DNA of 64,000 nucleotides from NCBI GenBank assembly GCA_028874335.1, contig JAPPJY010000046.1, forward strand, positions 1-64,000, written 5' to 3'. Source of the stretch: Gemmatimonadota bacterium (GTDB lineage: Bacteria > Latescibacterota > UBA2968 > GCA-2709665). Positions 58,306-64,000 of this stretch are shown one piece after another. A model generated the notes under the pieces. It saw only the letters and a list, made by a program, of their open reading frames with translations, did not search any database and was not told the DNA's origin. How positions within the stretch are numbered: the first letter of the stretch is position 1; each line of letters begins with the position of its first letter. Both the position numbers and the translations under genes were made by a program.

Positions 58306-58394
58306 GACTTTCGGACGATTTGCAGGGATTTTGAAATGGGGGATTACGCTGGCGCAGGTTCAAGACGGTGTGTCCCCCTTGTTTTGAGGGCATC

Positions 58395-58862
58395 ATGAGA
58401 AAAAGGCGGGCCGAGAAGAGAGAATTTTCACCCGATCCCAAGTACGGCAGTGTTCTCGTGACGCAATTTGTCAACAGCCTTTTTCGGAAGGGCAAGAAGA
58501 GCATTGGTGAAAAGATCCTTTACCGCGCGCTCGACCAGATTGCCGAACGCACGGAAAAGACCGGGCTGGAGGTATTCGAGCAGGCTGTCGAAAACGCCAA
58601 ACCGATCATTCAGGTGAAATCACGACGTGTGGGTGGAACGACGTACCAGGTCCCGGTCGAAGTGCGGTCGGATGAGCGACTTTCGCTCTCGATCGGCTGG
58701 TTGATTACATTCGCTCGCGGCCGCGGGGAGAAAACCATGTCCCAGAGGCTGGCGGGGGAATTGATGGATGCGGCCAACGGCCGCGGTCGGGCAATGCAGC
58801 GGAGAGAAGAGACACACCGGATGGCCGAGGCCAACCGGGCGTTCGCACACTATCGGTGGTAA
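58395..58862 (+). CDS. rpsG: 30S ribosomal protein S7
   Basis: A 155-residue assembly protein of the 30S head. Motifs: [55 protein letters not shown] and the terminal [18 protein letters not shown] 58395 preceded by GAGGG; the longer in-frame start at 58368 has no ribosome site. Three bases from fusA. Confidence 0.96.
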   Translation: MRKRRAEKREFSPDPKYGSVLVTQFVNSLFRKGKKSIGEKILYRALDQIAERTEKTGLEVFEQAVENAKPIIQVKSRRVGGTTYQVPVEVRSDERLSLSIGWLITFARGRGEKTMSQRLAGELMDAANGRGRAMQRREETHRMAEANRAFAHYRW

Positions 58863-58865
58863 TAA

Positions 58866-60935
58866 ATGTCACGCAGAGAACAACTGGAACGGATCCGGAA
58901 CATCGGCATCATGGCCCATATCGATGCGGGTAAAACCACAACGAGCGAGCGGATTCTGTACTATACGGGACGTCTGCATCGAATGGGCGAAGTACACGAT
59001 GGCGCGGCTACGATGGACTGGATGGATCAGGAACGGGAGCGGGGCATTACCATCACGTCGGCGGCTACCACCTGTTTCTGGGACGGATATCGGATCAATA
59101 TCATCGACACGCCCGGACACGTGGACTTTACGGCCGAGGTTGAGCGGTCGCTCAGGGTTCTGGACGGCGTTATCGGTATTTTCTGCGCGGTCGGCGGCGT
59201 GGAACCCCAGACGGAAACGGTCTGGCGCCAGGCCGACAAGTACGGTGTGCCGCGGATTGCCTTTGTCAACAAGATGGATCGTACGGGTGCGGATTTCTTC
59301 AGGGTACTTGAAATGATGCGGGAACGCCTGGCGTCGAATTTCGTGCCGGTCCAGATTCCCGTGGGCGCGGGCGAACTGTTTACCGGACTGATCGATCTGG
59401 TGAAGATGAAAATGGTTTCCTACCAGGAAGACACGTTGGGCACGGTTTTTTCCGAGAGCGAAATTCCACAGGATCTGCTCGACCATGCGCAGACCTACCG
59501 CGAGCAGATGCTGGAGGCGGTCTCCGATTTTGACGACACGCTGATGGAGAAATTCCTCGAAGGCGAACCCATCGCCGAAGAAGAGATCAAGCAGGCGCTT
59601 CGTCTGGCGGCCATCAACGTTCATGCCGTGCCGGTCTTCTGCGGATCCGCCTTCAAGAACAAAGGCGTCCAGCGATTGCTCGACGGCGTCCGGGACTACC
59701 TGCCATCGCCACTGGAGGTTCCGCCGGTCAAGGGCACCGATCCGGACACCGGCGCGGACGTGACCCGGGCGTCATCCCACGACGAACCCTTCTCGGCGCT
59801 TGCTTTCAAGGTGAAGACCGATCCCTATGTGGGGCACCTGACCTATTTCAGGGTCTATTCGGGTAGTCTGAAGACCGGTTCGTACGTGAGGAACTCCAAC
59901 AACGGAAAGCGGGAGCGAATTGGCCGGGTGCTGCAGATGCACGCCAACAAGCGCGAAGACATCAATGAGGTTGTCACCGGAGATATCGCGGCGGCCGTGG
60001 GGCTGAAAGCCACGGCAACCGGTGAGACGCTCTGCGACCCCGACCATCCGGTTATACTGGAATCAATGGACTTCGCGAAACCGGTGGTGTCCGTTGCCAT
60101 CGAGCCGAGAACCAAGGCGGACCAGGATCAGCTGGGCACCGCGCTGCGGAAGTTGTCAGAAGAGGACCCCACGTTCCACGTATCCGCAGACGAAGATACC
60201 GGGCAGACGATTATTTCCGGTATGGGTGAATTACATCTCGAAATCATCGTCGACCGCCTGATGCGTGAATTCCGGGTGGCGGCGAACGTAGGCAAGCCCC
60301 AGGTGACCTTCAAGGAGGCGATCCGCAGGACCGTTCAGGTGGAGGGTCGTTTCGTCCGGCAGACGGGTGGCCGCGGGCAGTGGGGGCATGTCTGGCTGGA
60401 GATGGGTCCGGGTGAACCGGGCAGCGGCCTCGTATTCGAAAACAAAATTGTGGGTGGGTCCGTGCCGACCGAATATATCCCCGCCGTCAGACAGGGTGTT
60501 CATGAGGCCATGCAATTGGGAGTTCTGGCCGGATATCCGGTGGAGGACGTCAGGGTCACGCTGTACGACGGATCGTATCACGATGTCGATTCTTCCGAAC
60601 TGGCGTTCAAAGTGGCCGCATCCATGGCCTTCAGGGACGGCGCAAGAAAGGCGGACCCGTACCTGATGGAACCCCTGATGGACGTCGAGGTGGTCGTGCC
60701 TGAAGAATATATGGGCGACGTGATGGGCGATCTGAACGCCCGTCGCGGACATATCGTGGGCATTGTAAACCGGCCGGATGCCCAGGTGATCACGTCAATG
60801 GTACCCTTAACCGAAATGTTCGGCTATGCCACACGGCTGCGGTCCCTGACCCAGGGGCGTGCGATCTATTCGATGGAATTTTCGAGGTTTCAGGAACTGC
60901 CCAAAGCGCTCGCACAGGAACTCAAGGACAACTAG
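58866..60935 (+). CDS. fusA: Elongation factor G
   Basis: A 689-residue translocase GTPase. G1 [10 protein letters not shown]2 [13 protein letters not shown]3 [10 protein letters not shown]4 NKMDRTGAD; domain IV and V signatures [16 protein letters not shown] and [13 protein letters not shown]. The start codon follows rpsG by three bases. Normal length and all catalytic residues present. Confidence 0.96.
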   Translation: MSRREQLERIRNIGIMAHIDAGKTTTSERILYYTGRLHRMGEVHDGAATMDWMDQERERGITITSAATTCFWDGYRINIIDTPGHVDFTAEVERSLRVLDGVIGIFCAVGGVEPQTETVWRQADKYGVPRIAFVNKMDRTGADFFRVLEMMRERLASNFVPVQIPVGAGELFTGLIDLVKMKMVSYQEDTLGTVFSESEIPQDLLDHAQTYREQMLEAVSDFDDTLMEKFLEGEPIAEEEIKQALRLAAINVHAVPVFCGSAFKNKGVQRLLDGVRDYLPSPLEVPPVKGTDPDTGADVTRASSHDEPFSALAFKVKTDPYVGHLTYFRVYSGSLKTGSYVRNSNNGKRERIGRVLQMHANKREDINEVVTGDIAAAVGLKATATGETLCDPDHPVILESMDFAKPVVSVAIEPRTKADQDQLGTALRKLSEEDPTFHVSADEDTGQTIISGMGELHLEIIVDRLMREFRVAANVGKPQVTFKEAIRRTVQVEGRFVRQTGGRGQWGHVWLEMGPGEPGSGLVFENKIVGGSVPTEYIPAVRQGVHEAMQLGVLAGYPVEDVRVTLYDGSYHDVDSSELAFKVAASMAFRDGARKADPYLMEPLMDVEVVVPEEYMGDVMGDLNARRGHIVGIVNRPDAQVITSMVPLTEMFGYATRLRSLTQGRAIYSMEFSRFQELPKALAQELKDN

Positions 60936-61029
60936 CGACTTGAAGATGCATGGTTTTTTACACAGCGGTCGACTGCGATTGCAAAACAAATAGGCTTTCG
61001 CGAAGTCTATTGAACAGGAGGAAGGCGAG

Positions 61030-62226
<1,197 letters not shown>

Positions 62227-62238
62227 GACGGAGGGGCA

Positions 62239-62547
62239 GTGCCAGCACAGAAAATTCGTATTCGACTGAAGGCTTACGATCACATGGCTCTCGATCGTTC
62301 CGTCGACGAAATCGTGCGGACGGCAAAACGGACCGGGGCGCTGATTTCCGGCCCCATCCCGCTGCCCACCAAGCGTTCGTTGTATACGGTGCTTCGGGGA
62401 CCCAATATCGACAAGAAATCCCGGGAGCAGTTCGAGACCCGGATACATAAGCGCTTAATCGACATTCACAACTCGACGCCGCAGACGGTAGATGCATTGA
62501 TGAAATTGGATCTGCCGGCGGGGATCGACATCGAAATCAAGGCGTAG
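62239..62547 (+). CDS. rpsJ: 30S ribosomal protein S10
   Basis: A 102-residue 30S protein that also serves transcription antitermination (NusE). Conserved [40 protein letters not shown] and [21 protein letters not shown] 62239 with AGGACGGAGGG upstream. Starts the S10 ribosomal operon, directly after tuf. Confidence 0.96.
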   Translation: MPAQKIRIRLKAYDHMALDRSVDEIVRTAKRTGALISGPIPLPTKRSLYTVLRGPNIDKKSREQFETRIHKRLIDIHNSTPQTVDALMKLDLPAGIDIEIKA

Positions 62548-62551
62548 CGCC

Positions 62552-63178
62552 GTGCTGGGACTGATCGGAACAAAAATCGGGATGACCCAGGTATACGACG
62601 AGGACGACAACCTTGTCCCGATTACCGTGGTGAGGGCCGGGCCCTGCCCGGTCGTACAGGTCAAGGACGATGGGTCGGATGGATACCGCGCGGTGAAGGT
62701 CGGCTTCGGCGCCACGTCGGAACGGCGTCTGACCCGTCCGCACCTTGGCGTTCTGAAGAAGGCCGGCGCCGGGCCGCATCGCATCCTGAAGGAGTTTCGG
62801 GTGGCCGACACCTCGGAGTTCGAGGTGGGCCAGGTCCTTGATACCGGCATATTCACACCTGGTGAAACCGTCTCGGTATCCGGTCGCACCAAGGGAAAAG
62901 GTTTCCAGGGCGGAGTCAAGAGGCACCATTTCAAAGGCGGCCCGAAAACACATGGGCAGTCCGACCGGCATCGGGCGCCGGGTTCCATCGGTCAGAGTTC
63001 CGATCCTTCCCGTGTGTTCAAAGGGATGCGGATGGCAGGCCATATGGGTCACCGTCGGGAAACCGTGAAAGGGCTGAAGGTCATCCGGGTGGACAGGGAG
63101 CGCCACCTTTTGCTGCTCAAGGGCGCCGTACCGGGCCCCAACGGCGGCATCGTAAAGGTGCAGAAGCAACGCAATTAA
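62552..63178 (+). CDS. rplC: 50S ribosomal protein L3
   Basis: A 208-residue early-assembly protein. LGLIGTKIGMTQVYDEDDNL, VTVVRAGPCPVVQVK and the GRTKGKGFQGGVKRHHFKGG loop with GPKTHGQSDRHRAPGSIGQS. GTG 62552. The last base of its stop is the first base of the rplD start. Confidence 0.96.
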   Translation: MLGLIGTKIGMTQVYDEDDNLVPITVVRAGPCPVVQVKDDGSDGYRAVKVGFGATSERRLTRPHLGVLKKAGAGPHRILKEFRVADTSEFEVGQVLDTGIFTPGETVSVSGRTKGKGFQGGVKRHHFKGGPKTHGQSDRHRAPGSIGQSSDPSRVFKGMRMAGHMGHRRETVKGLKVIRVDRERHLLLLKGAVPGPNGGIVKVQKQRN

Positions 63179-63828
63179 TGGGAACAGAACGAGTTATGGC
63201 GTCAGTCGATGTTACAGACCTCCGAGGTGAAGTCGTTGGATCCGTCGACCTCCCGGAGACGATCTTCGCAATTGAACCGTCTCATCATGCCATCTATCAT
63301 ACGGTAAAGTCCTATCTGACGAATCAGCGTCAGGGCAACGCCCATTCCAAGACCCGCGCTGAAGTCCGGCGCAGCAAACGCAAGATGTATCGGCAAAAGG
63401 GAACGGGACGGGCGAGAGCCGGCACCGCCTCTTCTCCGATCCGCGTCGGAGGCGGAGTCGCACACGGCCCCAGGCCGCGGGAGCTGAGCGAACGCGTGCC
63501 GAGAAAAGTGCGGCGGCTCGCCTTGAAATCGGCATTTTCCCTTAAGGTCCCTGACGGCGCGATCAAAGTGGTGGAAGACTTTACGTTCGACGCACCCAGA
63601 ACGAAACGTGTTGCGGATCTGACGCGGGCAATGGAAATCGACGATCGAAAGGTCCTGCTTCTCACACCGGAAGCCGCTCCGAATATCCTGAAATCATGCC
63701 GGAACCTGTCCGGCGTACATGTCTTGCCGGTGGCTCAGGTCTCGACGTACGACGTCGTCAATGCCGATGCGGTCGTCTTCACAACGGAATCCCTGGGCCG
63801 GTTGAAGGATATCTGGGGGTCGGCATGA
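63178..63828 (+). CDS. rplD: 50S ribosomal protein L4
   Basis: A 216-residue protein of the exit-tunnel wall. IYHTVKSYLTNQRQGNAHSK, the RRSKRKMYRQKGTGRARAGT loop and GGGVAHGPRPR are diagnostic. ATG 63178 overlaps the rplC stop; ATG 63196 is an alternative. It overlaps rplW by four bases (ATGA). Confidence 0.95.
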   Translation: MGTERVMASVDVTDLRGEVVGSVDLPETIFAIEPSHHAIYHTVKSYLTNQRQGNAHSKTRAEVRRSKRKMYRQKGTGRARAGTASSPIRVGGGVAHGPRPRELSERVPRKVRRLALKSAFSLKVPDGAIKVVEDFTFDAPRTKRVADLTRAMEIDDRKVLLLTPEAAPNILKSCRNLSGVHVLPVAQVSTYDVVNADAVVFTTESLGRLKDIWGSA

Positions 63829-64000
63829 AAAAAGACATCAGAGAAATCATCCGCAGGCCGTTGATCACCGAACGTGCATCCGAACTTCAGGAAGATCATA
63901 ACAAGTTCGTGTTTGAAGTTCGTGTCGACGCCAACAAGCTGGAAATCAAGAAGGCTGCTGAAACGTTGTTCGATGTAAGGGTACTCAGCGTGAATACATC
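63825..64000 (+). CDS. rplW: 50S ribosomal protein L23 (partial, runs off the window)
   Basis: The first 58 codons: MKKDIREIIRRPLITERASE, then NKFVFEVRVDANKLEIKKAA, and FDVRVLSVNT. This is the L23 start including the RRPLITE and EIK.AAE features. Overlaps rplD (ATGA). The 3' end lies outside the window. Confidence 0.93.
   Translation, partial: MKKDIREIIRRPLITERASELQEDHNKFVFEVRVDANKLEIKKAAETLFDVRVLSVNT

Overview
The window looks like the chromosome of an uncultured, GC-rich, Gram-negative bacterium. Lipoprotein and signal-peptide genes, a combined Bat/Gld operon, a large RpoB insertion and many enolase-superfamily and polysaccharide-lyase-like genes point to the FCB/Gemmatimonadota-Latescibacterota neighbourhood. 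That placement is inference from gene content; no tree was built and no rRNA is present.

Layout. (1) 1-2040: an enolase-superfamily gene and a secreted unknown protein, bounded on both sides by degenerate TCGTAGTTTCG-type repeats in opposite orientation. (2) 2040-3170: mostly non-coding DNA with interspersed repeat fragments and a HigA-like orphan. (3) 3170-17457: an AT-richer accessory (defence) island. It holds an AbiJ/STM4504-type protein abutting a type III restriction-modification pair, a frameshifted (p)ppGpp-synthetase-like gene, an unknown protein, an OLD-type nuclease, HicB-like, HicAB and MazF toxin-antitoxin genes, a remnant of a toxin start, and an MrfA-like helicase. (4) 17517-22995: a PotABCD-type ABC importer with two tandem, near-identical binding proteins. 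(5) 23130-24480: a Gp49/HigA toxin-antitoxin pair with a palindromic operator and a truncated gene. (6) 24530-26841: an oxidoreductase and an oligogalacturonate-lyase-like beta-propeller.

(7) 26890-40782: a long operon starting from a clear sigma70 promoter. It joins MoxR, DUF58 and the BatA-E proteins with a GldA/F/G-type ABC module. (8) 40896-43618: threonine synthase, then a trans-sulfuration enzyme behind a SAM-II riboswitch joined to an intrinsic terminator. The riboswitch core can pair with the terminator stem, which predicts a transcriptional switch. (9) 43662-45337: a DUF4013 membrane protein and a convergent sugar-phosphate-isomerase-like gene. (10) 45550-64000: the conserved translation/transcription block tRNA-Tyr, tRNA-Gly, tRNA-Thr, rpmG, tRNA-Trp, secE, nusG, rplKAJL, rpoBC, rpsL, rpsG, fusA, tuf, rpsJ, rplC, rplD and the start of rplW, interrupted by two inverted-repeat-bounded non-coding elements.

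The most unusual items are the SAM-II attenuator, the AbiJ-type gene built into the type III R-M operon, and the unexplained synthetase / unknown / OLD cluster at 8930-12934. No CRISPR array, rRNA or intact transposase was seen.
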